A stretch of DNA of 64,000 nt, from positions 374,001-438,000 of the forward strand of contig JAQFVV010000274.1 of assembly GCA_028023455.1 (NCBI GenBank). Reading direction: 5' to 3'. Source of the DNA: Epiperipatus broadwayi. Its lineage: Eukaryota; Onychophora; Udeonychophora; Euonychophora; Peripatidae. Made by a program: the position numbers and the translations under genes. Position 1 is the stretch's first letter. Every line of letters begins with the position of its first letter. Below are positions 34,163 through 43,557 of the stretch, in pieces. The notes beneath the pieces are model-generated. The model searched no databases. It was not told where the DNA came from and was given only the letters and a program-made list of their open reading frames with translations.

Positions 34163-34199
34163 TGTCACTCACTCAACATTTTCTCGGAATGTTTAAAAG

Positions 34200-35725
34200 A
34201 AATCTTTATTTCTAGAATAATAATAATAAAAAATCAAATTCTTGCTTGAAGCAACATTTAAGCCTAAGTTCAAATGACGTTTTTATTTGCGTAAATGCAT
34301 GTATTTATAAAGAAATAAAGAAAACGATTCACTATAGAATTGAGACATGTGATTACAATTGGTTTTAGACACCAATCAAAACCCTACAGATCGAGGTATA
34401 TGTAAACGATATTTAAAAAGCTTTTTTTTTTTTTTTAATAAATAACATAAAAATGGAAAGGTAATAGAGTTTTTTTTTTAATGTATAAAAACATCAATTT
34501 TTTTTTTTTAATTTTGCTAGTAACTGTAATATTCAATTTCGTTTTGTAAATAAAGCAGGTTAAACAAAAATAATTTCATTAGGTTGTCTATAACTTGGAT
34601 AATGTAATTAGAAATAAATGAATAAGAAAACGCGTACAAATGTTGTCGTGTTAAAATTACGAAGATGTCATAAACAAATAACAATTTTTTTTTAATAGTT
34701 GTAAACTGATACAAATTCGTAATTAAATAGTAACTATAGATTATATAAATACTACTAAAACAAACGATATATAAAGACATATACTATATATTATATTATC
34801 GAACTTGTTTTTTCTTCTTATTTTACAATTATTTATAATTATATATTAAAACTAAAAATATGAAAAATATCTTACATATTTTCATTCATCTAACATTAAT
34901 TAAATGGATTAAAAAAATTCAAACTTAATTGAAACTTTTCCAATACATTCAATAGTTAGCTAGTCATAGCACACAGGATAATAAGGAGTACAGTGTTTTG
35001 ATCGTCCTATTCTCTCTTCTTCACGTATAGCAACCTGATTAGTGACAGTATTAACATAGAGAATAGATCTTTTATTCATGAATACTGAATTTGAGAGGAT
35101 ACTCTAACCAACTAAGTTACTCTGCTAAAGGCAATTGTCAGTAAAAATTTTATACATACTTTATCTGTGAAAATACTCTGATTTCCTCATTTTTTTCTTA
35201 AGGGCAGAATGGTTTCCAAACATTATAGGTTGTTTGCCATTATCATATAAGGCATCCTTAAATTCTTTTTTTTTTGTACTTTTTCTTTTATAATTGTAGT
35301 GTTTAGTAGAGATTATATATAAGCACAAACGCCTTGTAATTACGTTATATATATATATATACATATGTGTGTTTAATACTCAAATTTATATATATATTAA
35401 ATTGAATTATGGGAGTTATGAAATGATGTCTCATTTTAAGTATTAAATGTTACATAGTTGACAAAGACTACAAGGAATATAGTCGAAAGTACTTCTAATA
35501 AAATAAGTTAAATTTATGTGAATATTACTGTATTTAATATACATATAAACAATTTGAATATTACATATATTTTAGAAAGAATACAAACATCAAACTTAAT
35601 TTATTACACACATATATATATATATATAATACATGAAAATAAATATAGATTTGCATATTCATGATATTTACAATTATTATACTCTGCCTGCTACCATTGG
35701 TGAGATATAGCTCTTAGTTTTAGGG
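34200..35725. other. Upstream flank of the GPCR, low complexity
   Basis: Poly-A/T runs and short (AT)n tracts (35346-35362, 35611-35629). The promoter should lie near 34200-34500; an ATTGG box (CCAAT on the minus strand) is seen at about 34370 only as a weak hint. Confidence 0.45.
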
Positions 35726-35748
35726 TGAACTATGAAAGAAGGGTTCAA

Positions 35749-35859
35749 GCATTGGTGGCCAAGTGGTTAGCACAGCTGCCCTACAAGCAGTTGTTCCAGG
35801 GTTCGCTTCCCAGCTGAAGCTTTGACACACATAAAAAAAGCAATCTTTAAAAAAAAAAT
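35749..35859 (+). mobile_element. tRNA-Ala-derived SINE, copy 5, with target duplication
   Basis: The tRNA-like part is 35749-35820, with box A TGGCCAAGTGGTTAGC and box B GGTTCGCTTCC, followed by TTTGACACACATAAAAAAA. Direct repeats TATGAAAGAAGGG flank it (about 35731-35743 and 35860-35872). This is a clean recent-looking insertion. Confidence 0.85.
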
Positions 35860-35872
35860 TATGAAAGAAGGG

Positions 35873-36825
35873 ACTGTACACGCCATTATAGGTTTCCTAC
35901 CACTTCCAGCTGTACTGTGGCAGCCTGACTCAAGACTAGGACTGATGAAACTTTCAGTTGTACTTAACAGTTTGCCTCATGCTGTCATTTGGTTCTAGCA
36001 GCTTCCAGTCCTGAACCCGGATTTGCCTCATGGCATCAACACTTTTTCTTAACAGCGATTGTCTGGAGAGCATAAACTTCTGTCTTGAGCTCTATGCCTG
36101 TAGTTACCTGACCCTAGCTTCAAATTATTTGACTACTTATTGTCAGATCTCCATCCCTAGTGGAAACATTCAGATTCAGTGAGCATCATTGCCTATTGAT
36201 CCATTCTTGTCATTTGTTATGCATTAGCTATTTGTAGATACATTGGTTTGAGGCCATGAATGCTTAATCTGAACTAGATAAGATGGGATCTGGAACAGTC
36301 CATTATTTAAATGCAAGGTGAGATATGACAATAATTATTTATTTATTTAGCTTATGATTTTTTTTAAGATAGCTTAACTATTAATAAGACATGTCAAAGG
36401 AATTCGTCGAGATTCCATGAGAAGATAGTTCACTAGTGGCTCTAAATCATCTAGTTTTGCCCATGCAGCTACAGATTTGATATCTTATTAACTATATGGT
36501 TCATGGTTGACCATATGCATAAATCAGTGGTTGTTAGATTCCAATTATTAAAAATATGAATGAAACAATTATGTACAAGTTGCCTTGAATCTGTTGATGA
36601 GATTTCAGCAACATCTAAAAAGATCAGACCCAGATAGATGCCTTTCCTATTAGATCTTGTAAAAAAATTTGTTTGGAATTCTATTTTTTAAGCCATAATT
36701 CTTTCTTTTATAGTAATTAATACATAGCTGCAATGCAGTTTGAAAGTTATAATTAACTTTTGTTAGTCTGCTTTCAAAACAGGTTATACCTATCTATTTA
36801 ATAAAGTTAATTAAAACTTCTTTAT
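35873..36825. other. Non-coding stretch, partly of normal complexity
   Basis: 35873-36300 is less AT-rich than its surroundings, with no long frame on either strand. It could be a decayed element or exon-poor gene sequence; I cannot assign it. Confidence 0.4.
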
Positions 36826-37000
36826 GTTAATAATTCCAGTCTTTGTAATCAAGTTGCAATCTTTAGTGTCTCTACAAATATATTAGATTATATTTAAAGG
36901 TGGATTGCCTTAACAATAGATTGAGATTGTTGATTGTGATTCACACTGGTATTTTTAAGTGTTGATTGCTTTGAGGCATTTACATTATTTACCTATAAAA
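36826..37000 (+). repeat. Family E repeat, copy 1
   Basis: AAGTTGCAATCTTTAGTGT, AAATATATTAGA, GGTGGATTGCCTTxACAA and TTGTTGATTGTG..GTGTTGA match 55490-55680 in the same order. Confidence 0.65.
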
Positions 37001-37035
37001 TACTAGTTTTCTACTTCACCTTTGAGTAGTAAGTA

Positions 37036-37137
37036 ATTTACCTGTGCTTGATGCAAAAAAAGTGAAGCTTGCAAAGTATTATAACTTTTAATAATACTTT
37101 GCAAACTTCACTTTTTTTGCATAAAGCACAGGTAAAT
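37036..37137. repeat. Near-perfect palindrome (about 47-bp arms)
   Basis: TTACCTGTGCTTGATGCAAA with AGTGAAGCTTGCAAAGTATT is mirrored by AATACTTTGCAAACTTCACT and TTTGCATAAAGCACAGGTAA. This is a foldback MITE-like unit with no coding capacity. Confidence 0.8.
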
Positions 37138-37823
37138 TAATTATTTACCTATCTAGTTTTGGACATTATTAACTTTATTATGAATTTAATTCATACCCTT
37201 GTATATGCTCCTCTGATTAGCTATAGTAATTTCAGAATAGCTTATAGTTTCATCCACTTGTCTCATATAGTCTCTTTGTAGATTTCTTACAACCTCTTAA
37301 TATTAAGTTTAAAACTTCAACTGTTCATGTATTATCCTTTCTAGAGATACGTCCAACTCAGTGGCATTTCAGTCTCTAAAATCTCTCAATAACATCAATT
37401 ACACCTGCTTGTTTGCTTTCAAATCTTATTACTTATAACATGCAACTTTCTAGACTTTACTGAGTCGTCTGAAATCTGGGTCTTGTTTTCTGCAGAGTGT
37501 TTATGTAGGAGATTCATAAGAAAGAACTGATAAAAACATCCATTAGAAATATTTCTTTTCAAACCCATAAGCTATTTTTTAATTTGCAAAAGTAACAACC
37601 AGATGACTAAAATAACCTCCATGTATTTTTTTTTTTTAGTTGCCCATATTAATCCATAAAATATTTCTTGTAAAATTGTAATAAAAGTTTTTAGCAGCAT
37701 GAAATCATCCTGTCGTACATCTTTATCCACTTTGTCCACCCTAATCCATTTAGTGCAGAATATATTATAATCATTGTTGTTGTATTTTGATAAATGTTTT
37801 TCAGAACATGATAATTTAAAACA
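37138..37823. other. Non-coding stretch
   Basis: 37200-37470 (CTGATTAGCTATAGTAATTTC to CATGCAAC) has mixed composition. The ACGTCCAACTCAGTGGCATTTC portion on the minus strand recalls a LINE C-terminal WxGH-type tail, too decayed to claim. Confidence 0.35.
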
Positions 37824-37924
37824 GAGGCAAAACTCTCCATACAATAGTGCCACTCAGTGCAGTCCAGAGTAATCAAATGAGGCAAGAAGATTTGTGTATA
37901 GAATCCCTCTCTAGTGCCTACTCA

Positions 37925-37981
37925 TCCAATATCCCCAGACCAGTTTCTAGCTTGTGGCTTTCATCAGTGAGGAGCCTTGAA
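37925..37981 (-). ncRNA. Hammerhead ribozyme, family A, best copy
   Basis: The 57-nt motif runs on the minus strand. Stem I: outer UUCAA with UUGGA, internal loop GGCU against AUA, inner CCUCA with UGGGG. Core box 1 is CUGAUGA. Stem II is AGC with GCU around CACAA, with an A-A mismatch at its base. Core box 2 is GAAA. Stem III is minimal (AC, two-base loop, GU), and cleavage is expected after the GUC. This is the type I topology with a very short stem III, known from newt satellite and animal retrozyme hammerheads, which often act best as dimers. Every element of the consensus is present. Activity is inferred, not shown. Confidence 0.8.
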
Positions 37982-38303
37982 TCTGAGATCACTTCATCTA
38001 GAACATGAGATCCAATGCAACCCTCCAGCAGTGATCTTTTACATTTTTAATTAACTATAAAGCTATGAGTCTAAAACTGAAAGCAATAATATTTTCAATC
38101 CAAGCTTATTCGCCTATATAGTCATATAGATCTGAACTCAGTTCAGTACCTATACATTTTCATATCTTTGATTCTTTAATAATTATAGCCACCATTATCC
38201 TATTTGACAGGATTGATATTAAACCACTAAACATCATACAATCACCATTTCTTATGCTTGTTCAACAGAAGCAAAAACTCTTCATACAGTAATATCACTC
38301 AGA

Positions 38304-38360
38304 TCCAAGACTCCTCAGTGATGAAAACCACAAGCTAGAAACTGCTCTGGGAATATTGGA
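38304..38360 (+). ncRNA. Hammerhead ribozyme, family A, mutated core
   Basis: It aligns with the 37925 copy but on the opposite strand. Core box 1 reads GUGAUGA (C3 to G), which should impair cleavage; GAAAC is intact. The stem I outer arm UCCAA with UUGGA is kept, as is the stem II arm GCUA. Confidence 0.6.
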
Positions 38361-38460
38361 TGAGCAGGCATTAGATAGGGATTTTATGCACAAACCTTCT
38401 TGCATCCATTGATTACTCTGGTTTGCACTAAGTGGCACTACTATATGTAGAGTTTTTGCC

Positions 38461-39260
38461 TATGTTTAACAGCTTTAGAAAGCATAAGAAATGGTGATCA
38501 TGTGATGTGCATGGTAATTTCCAAGGTTTATATTTTGATGATCCATAGGTTTAAGCAATGTGAAAATATTTATATAATCAAATGTCTTTTCAAAACCTAA
38601 TGACAACTCATGTTCATTGGCCCACCTTATAATTTTGTTAATGCATAGATGTAATCAGCTATGCTAAAACCACTTTGAAATGTACTATCTATCACTGTAC
38701 TGAAAACACTTTTAATTTCACAATACTTGGATGGGACCAACTGTGCTGAAAGCACTTTTAAGTCCAACTTGTTATTTTGGTTGCTTTGAGTCTAAATTTC
38801 ACTACAGATAAAATTGTAATTATCTTGGGAAAGATTATAGAACTGATAGAAAAATAATACACTTGCAATTTCTGTCTTTTCTATCATCTTTTTAAAATAT
38901 CAATATTACTAATGAATTCTGTCAATAATCTGACATGTCTTTATTTAAAAAGATCAATAGCAATTTTATCAATACCTTGAATTTTTCTTGTCGATTTAAT
39001 TACATATCTCACTTTTCCATTTACAATATTTGGCCAGTTAGAAAATGTAATAAATGTAGGGGTAACTTTTGTTTTTTATTGCTCTATTATCTTTGCAAAA
39101 CTGTTTCACATATTTTATATTGTCCCTCTTTTTAGTAATAGTTTCATTCTCTTTTCTTATCGCTTTCCTTCTAATATTAAGGTACTTGCAAATTAAAGTA
39201 TTATAATTTGATAGTGGGGCATTTTCTCTTGACATTCATAAAATTATAAAACATTTCTTA
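38461..39260. other. Non-coding stretch
   Basis: It starts with the conserved family A flank (GTGATCATGTGATG). The remainder (38600-38780: AGCTATGCTAAAACCACTTTG; GGATGGGACCAACTGTGCTGAAAGC) reads like decayed LINE RT sequence but no frame survives. Confidence 0.4.
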
Positions 39261-39351
39261 TTTACTTAGTTGAAGCTTGTCTATTAAAGTTTGAAGATTT
39301 GCTATCTTAATATAAATGGAGCACTGTTTGTACATGTGTGTGGGAGATGGT

Positions 39352-39404
39352 GATCTGGACCAACTGATGAGTGCTGGTTCAGCACGAAATATATATTAGA
39401 GATC
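39352..39404 (+). ncRNA. Hammerhead ribozyme, family B, best core
   Basis: Core box 1 CUGAUGA (39364-39370) is followed by a perfect five-pair stem II, GUGCU (39371-39375) with AGCAC (39381-39385) around GGUUC, and then GAAA (39386-39389). This is the textbook hammerhead arrangement. Stem III is AUA with UAU. The 3' half of stem I is decayed here (UAGAGAUC where relatives have UUGGxGAUU), so this copy may not close fully; the 5' outer GAUC can still pair with GAUC. Confidence 0.75.
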
Positions 39405-39431
39405 ATTATCTTTTTTACATTATGTGATAAT

Positions 39432-39580
39432 TAAACTGAAAGACTGCAAACCTCTCGCGCTTATTAGTCTTGTATTTATGATTTGATCGCTATTAATAAC
39501 ACCTGATTGGTTAATAAGCGCGAGAGGTTTGCAGTCTCTCAGTTTAATTTCAAATACTGTCTGCGCTTTATAAATTAAAT
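39432..39580. mobile_element. 149-bp hairpin element with 13-bp target duplication
   Basis: Inside family B copy 6. Flanking direct repeats ATTATGTGATAAT lie at 39419-39431 and 39581-39593. The arms TAAACTGAAAGACTGCAAAC plus CTCTCGCGCTTATTA pair with TAATAAGCGCGAGAG plus GTTTGCAGTCTCTCAGTTTA. The inverted arms do not reach the right edge: about 35 bp (to TAAATTAAAT) lie between arm and target repeat. The empty site is seen in related copies, so the insertion is certain; the mechanism is not. Confidence 0.8.
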
Positions 39581-39734
39581 ATTATGTGATAATGTGTATC
39601 AGTTGTATAAGACACATTGCATAGCTGTAGGGAGCTTGAAAGTCTGAGTTTAAGTCCCTTCTAATTACATTAAGTTTAGTATAGACAATATACTTATATT
39701 TGAGTATTACATATTTAACCTGTATTCTGCTAAT

Positions 39735-40090
39735 TCCTTTTCTGTGTATTTAAATGGACATATTAAGGTCTTATATGTGAGGGGCAGAGTACCTTAACGT
39801 CATCATGATATGACAATAATATTAGCATCAACAAGGGCCCTGATGTTCCATCATTGGGTTTTCAATGATATGGACAGCTGAGGAGTTGGAGGGTGGGGAA
39901 AATTGAAGCCTGTCTATTAAATTTTGAAGATTTGCTATCTTAATATAAACGGAGCATTGATTGTATATGTGTGTGTGTGTGAGATGGTGATCTGGAGATC
40001 ATTTAGCTTTTTTGCATGTATGTGACAATATGTACTTAGAGTGCATAGCTGTAGGGAGCTTGAAAATCTGAGTTTAAGTCCTAATTTATT
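39735..40090 (+). mobile_element. Family B element, copy 7 (ribozyme deleted)
   Basis: It follows copy 6 head to tail: TGTGTATTTAAATGGACAT, TTCCATCATTGGGTTTTCAA, GAGGAGTTGGAGGGTGG, TTGCTATCTTAATATAAACG, then GATGGTGATCTGGAGATCATT, where the ribozyme core is missing through a small deletion. Confidence 0.65.
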
Positions 40091-40900
40091 TAGATGCAAT
40101 TCCTTTGCATATGTATGTATGTAGGTGTCCATATGTTTTAGGAAGTGAATTTTTTTCTTCTTAATTTAATTAAATGCACTTTCATTGATGAGCACTATGA
40201 CCATAACTTTCATGTTTCATATCACTGTGAATTATGCATATAAATCAGTTCATTTAAATGTTTCATCTGAGTGATAATTGAATGCTGTTTTCTCTTTTAT
40301 TTATCATGTTTTTGTGGTTGGATTTAAACTAAGCTCCTTTTATTTCTCTTTTCTGGTCATCGTGGCATTTTTAAAAAAAACATTCTCACTCTGTGATAAG
40401 CTACTAATACATCAGTCTTTTACTTGTTTATTTATTTCCTTAGTTATCTTTTTGTATATATTTTTCTTCCTCCTGTTCTACGGAACAGGTTTTCTTTCAA
40501 CATTTTACTGAATTTATTTACTTATTTGCTGTAATCATTTTTTGTGCTTGCCCCCCTCCAAATTCATCAATTGTTTCATATTTTCCAAATTATTATAATT
40601 TTTTAAAAATAAAAACAACCTATAAATTAATCAATATCAAATAATGTTGGCTTTCCCTTTTTGGTTCTAAGAAAACTAGACCAGATAAACATTAAACAAA
40701 TCTATGACTCCAGATGGCAGTGCATTCAAAAATATCTGGTGAAATTTTGAGATGTTTATTGTTGGTAATGTATATAGCAAAAAATATTTTGCTATTAAAT
40801 GCATTTCAGAAGCTTAAACGATTTTTTTTATTAATCAGCATTATAAAAATAACTTTAGCAGAACTAAACATGTTACAAAATGTTTTAATATATTAATTTA
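40091..40900. other. AT-rich non-coding stretch
   Basis: Frames at 40278 and 40714 are open but hydrophobic/AT-driven; no gene is supported. Confidence 0.45.
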
Positions 40901-40907
40901 TTAAGTG

Positions 40908-41118
40908 CACAAGGAACTCTAAATTCAAAACACAAGGCAGAGATTTTATAAGAAAAAGATGGAACCCCACCTTCTTCTCTACTTAAGCTTCACACTCTTA
41001 GTTCAAAATGCTTGAGTCTGGCTTATTTATATATAAATTTAAATAGAGAAGAAGGTGGGGTTCCATCTTTTTTTCATAAAATCTCTGCTTTGTGTTTTGA
41101 ATTTTAGAGTTCCTTGTG
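40908..41118. mobile_element. MITE-like element with long terminal inverted repeats
   Basis: Arms of about 75 bp begin CACAAGGAACTCTAAATTCA and end TGAATTTTAGAGTTCCTTGTG, with AAGATGGAACCCCACCTTCT and its complement further in. The centre is about 60 bp. No ORF. It has the shape of a non-autonomous DNA transposon; the target duplication is unclear. Confidence 0.8.
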
Positions 41119-41675
41119 TAGTCATTATTACTACCTGATTGGCTGTCATTTAAGCATTTTTAAGGCACATCTGTCAAAGGTTTCAGCCTTTCATGTTATT
41201 AATTTAAAATCATTTTTTTCTCTGTCTTCATAAATTACAATATTAATAATATAACAATCTATACACAAGTGAATGGAGAAAGTAGCAAAAACATTAACTA
41301 TGATCATAGTACATTTTCAGAAGACAACACTTTTTGCAAAGGCAAGGTTATATTCATAATAAAAGAGAAATTACAAACTTTGATATTTCATCTAGTATAT
41401 TCCAAAATCTCTCAACTGAGCACAGTTAGATTTACTGTTCTTTATTGAGACCATTATTAATGAACCATACTTTTTCTATTTTCCATTTGCTGTGATTATC
41501 TTTATTGTAAATCATCAGCACTTTTTTTTAGATGGAAACATGATCAAATGACTTTATGGTTCCTCAAATATGGATGATTTTTTTTTGAGTTGGTTTTGGT
41601 TATTTGTGATTAATTACACCCTTGCTATTATTAATTAATTGAGTTATCATGGCTGGTGAAGACATATATATATAT
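41119..41675. other. Non-coding stretch
   Basis: AT-rich; no gene seen. Confidence 0.45.
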
Positions 41676-41679
41676 ATTT

Positions 41680-41800
41680 CTTATAATACTTCTTTTATAT
41701 ACACTTCAATGCAAACAAATTTTCTTAAAAAACTTCTTTATTTTCCTTACAGTTTCGATTGTCCAGCAATCTTCATCAGGGCTACAATATTTGAACAATA
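41680..41800 (-). mobile_element. Family C fragment with hammerhead
   Basis: TTCTTATAATACTTCTTTTATATACACTT, split by words here, and AAACTTCTTTATTTTCCTTAC match one arm of the palindromic element at 62545-62815. It is a half element on the minus strand. Confidence 0.65.
41744..41786 (-). ncRNA. Hammerhead-like motif, family C copy 1
   Basis: CUGAUGA, an extra A, stem II GAUUG with CAAUC around CUGGA, then GAAAC and UGUA. The 62.7-kb copy has GACUG with CAGUC: the middle C-G is replaced by U-A here, a compensatory change. Stem III is one or two pairs only and stem I is weak. Confidence 0.62.
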
Positions 41801-42085
41801 TAATACATAAACATTACTTCATATATATATAAATACACATATGTACATATATATACAACTTACATATAAATAAAAAATATACAAAAATATATCCAATACA
41901 CCATTTTTTAATTATTGCCTATTAATACTATTTTATTTTTACATTGATAGCATTTAAAAAATTTTCAAACTGTAGGGATTTTAAATAGTTTATTGATCAA
42001 TAACAATTTGTTTTATTAATGTCTTTTCTTTGCTGAATTTATGTGTTTGTGAAGTATGTAAATGCAGATTTGGGGTTCATCTATA
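41801..42085. other. AT-rich spacer
   Basis: Short (AT)n and (AC)n-like tracts; nothing else. Confidence 0.45.
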
Positions 42086-42089
42086 TGTG

Positions 42090-42305
42090 TCATTGTGAGC
42101 TATTACTATTACAATGATATTTCACCTGGATCTCTCCTGCCATTATCTGGTTACTATGGATAAAAGCAACATGGCATTTCCTGATAAAGAACACTAACAG
42201 AAATGGCAGCATTATAATAGTCATGACAAGCAAATACAGACCAATGAACCCAAAATCTGCATTCAAATCTTCTGCCCATAAAAGCAAGCAATAGCAGACT
42301 ACCAT
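42090..42305 (-). CDS. Possible small membrane protein or exon (71 aa)
   Basis: This frame starts at an ATG (42305) with an in-frame stop a few codons upstream. The predicted peptide has one strong hydrophobic segment, FIGLYLLVMTIIMLPFLLVFF (about residues 19-39), followed by a basic RKCHVAF stretch and a polar tail ending NSNSSQ, giving a single-pass topology. Base composition is less AT-biased than the flanks, which is the main reason to list it. It matches no family I know. It could be an exon of a split gene, a real small ORF or chance; I rate chance as quite likely. Confidence 0.25.
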   Translation of the reverse strand: MVVCYCLLLWAEDLNADFGFIGLYLLVMTIIMLPFLLVFFIRKCHVAFIHSNQIMAGEIQVKYHCNSNSSQ

Positions 42306-42359
42306 GAACGATGATTAAACTTTATGATTCACTCATATTAATCTGTTGCCCCTGTCAAA

Positions 42360-42660
42360 TCTAGAAAATTTAACATATATATTTGTTTAATCAACAAAAA
42401 CCATGTATATTAATCTTTAATTGGGTTTAAAGTTTATATCTGGATTAGGAATGATATAATATTCTTGAACCAAATAAATAGCAATAATAATCATTGATGT
42501 ATTTATCTGAAATGGTTGGTGGCAAAGATATGGCTGCATTGAAATTTGACACCCATGTGGAAGTTTTCAATATATCCAAAAGGTATGTGAAAAAAAATAT
42601 GAAGCTGGATTCTTTATTCCATGTATTTATTTGTAATTAAAATAGATACATTTATGTCTA
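42360..42660 (+). repeat. Family-B-related old repeat
   Basis: GTTTATATCTGGATTAGGAATGATATAAT, in broken form, then ATTGATGTATTTATCTGAAATG and TTGACACCCATG match the units at 19.5, 31.2 and 43.0-43.1 kb. Confidence 0.5.
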
Positions 42661-42689
42661 ATTGAGGTCTGATCACTCAGAAATGTATA

Positions 42690-42985
42690 CAGAGAGGTCT
42701 GTTAGGAGTAACAAGAAGAGATTAAAAATGAAATATTTGGGTGAGTAAACAAACAGGTCTTAATGATTTCAGTGACAGAATTAAGAGAGTGAAGTGGAGT
42801 TGGCCTAAGCATATTGCTTGAAGAGATGATAATAGATGGACAGTTGAAATATTAAAGACTTAGAAAGAGACCACATGTTTAATGCCTGTATGGTGATGTA
42901 GAAAAGAGAGGCTAGAGATAAGAGAGGATGGACTAATTTTAGTGAAACCTTCATCCTGCAATGGATCAATAATGGTTAAAATGCT
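42690..42985 (+). mobile_element. LINE 3' end remnant, copy 2
   Basis: The plus-strand counterpart of 1256-1560: decoded pieces read RIKRVKWSWPKHIA, a stop, then RDDNRW, and the nucleotide end CCTTCATCCTGCAATGGATC is shared. Several stops and frameshifts; dead copy. Confidence 0.72.
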
Positions 42986-43121
42986 GATGATGAATTGAGT
43001 TTTATAGTTTATACCTGGTCTAAAAATAATCTATAACCTAGTAAATGTTTGTAATAATTATTGGTGTATTTATCTGATTATCAAACTTGTGAGTACAGAA
43101 AGTTTGATACTTGTAAATCAA

Positions 43122-43122
<1 letters not shown>

Positions 43123-43163
<41 letters not shown>
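43123..43163. repeat. (AT)n microsatellite
   Basis: Pure AT tract directly before the family D compound repeat. Confidence 0.9.
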
Positions 43164-43166
<3 letters not shown>

Positions 43167-43540
43167 AAACAAAACAAGTTATAAATTTCATAACTTGCTA
43201 TAGCTTGCATTTTATGATCACTAGATGGAGCTTTACCAATAGCCCACAAGCTTGTTCACATAAACGCTGAGAGAGATAGAATTCAATATCTCTTTCAAAT
43301 TGTCTCCAACCTTTAAACCACTATGGTTTAAAGGTTGGAGACAATTTGAAAGAGATATTGAATTCTGATTTAAAGGTTGGAGACAATTTGAAGGAGATAT
43401 TGAATTCTATCTCTCTCAGTGTTTATGTGAACAAGGTTGGAGACAATTTGAAAGAGATATTGAATTCTATCTCTCTCACTGTTTATGTGAACAAGCTTGA
43501 TAGTGGGCTATTGGTAAAGCTCCATCTAGTGATCATATAT
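43164..43540. repeat. Compound tandem and inverted family D repeat
   Basis: A forward family D unit (43164-43325) runs head-on into an inverted one that ends at about 43535. The inverted part repeats its first section three times (AAGGTTGGAGACAATTTGAA at about 43338, 43372 and 43433), each followed by GAGATATTGAATTCT. An AT tract closes both ends, as if the whole unit folded as a cruciform or formed by template switching. Confidence 0.75.
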
Positions 43541-43557
43541 ATATATATATATATATT

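Larger units (their letters stand above)
37824..38460. mobile_element. Family A inverted-repeat element, copy 5 (long form, two ribozymes)
   Basis: The left end GAGGCAAAACTCTCC and right end GTAGAGTTTTTGCC are inverted. The left half holds a minus-strand hammerhead (37925-37981) and the right half a plus-strand one (38304-38360). The centre has AACATCATACAATCACC as in the 6.0-kb copy, and a second internal CAGAAGCAAAAACTC end at about 38268, so this is two family A units in inverted, tail-to-tail order. Confidence 0.78.
39265..39670 (+). mobile_element. Family B element, copy 6, with nested hairpin
   Basis: TCTATTAAAGTTTGAAGATTTGC, TTAATATAAATGGAGCA, the ribozyme (39352-39404), then a tail GTGTATCAGTTGTATAAG and TCTGAGTTTAAGTCCCTTC. 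The tail is interrupted by a 149-bp hairpin element (39432-39580). Confidence 0.7.

Noticed and set aside
34163-34168. GPCR start two codons further upstream
   Set aside because: The extra residues depend on a GTG start; the ATG at 34162 is the first ATG, with an in-frame stop at 34169-34171.
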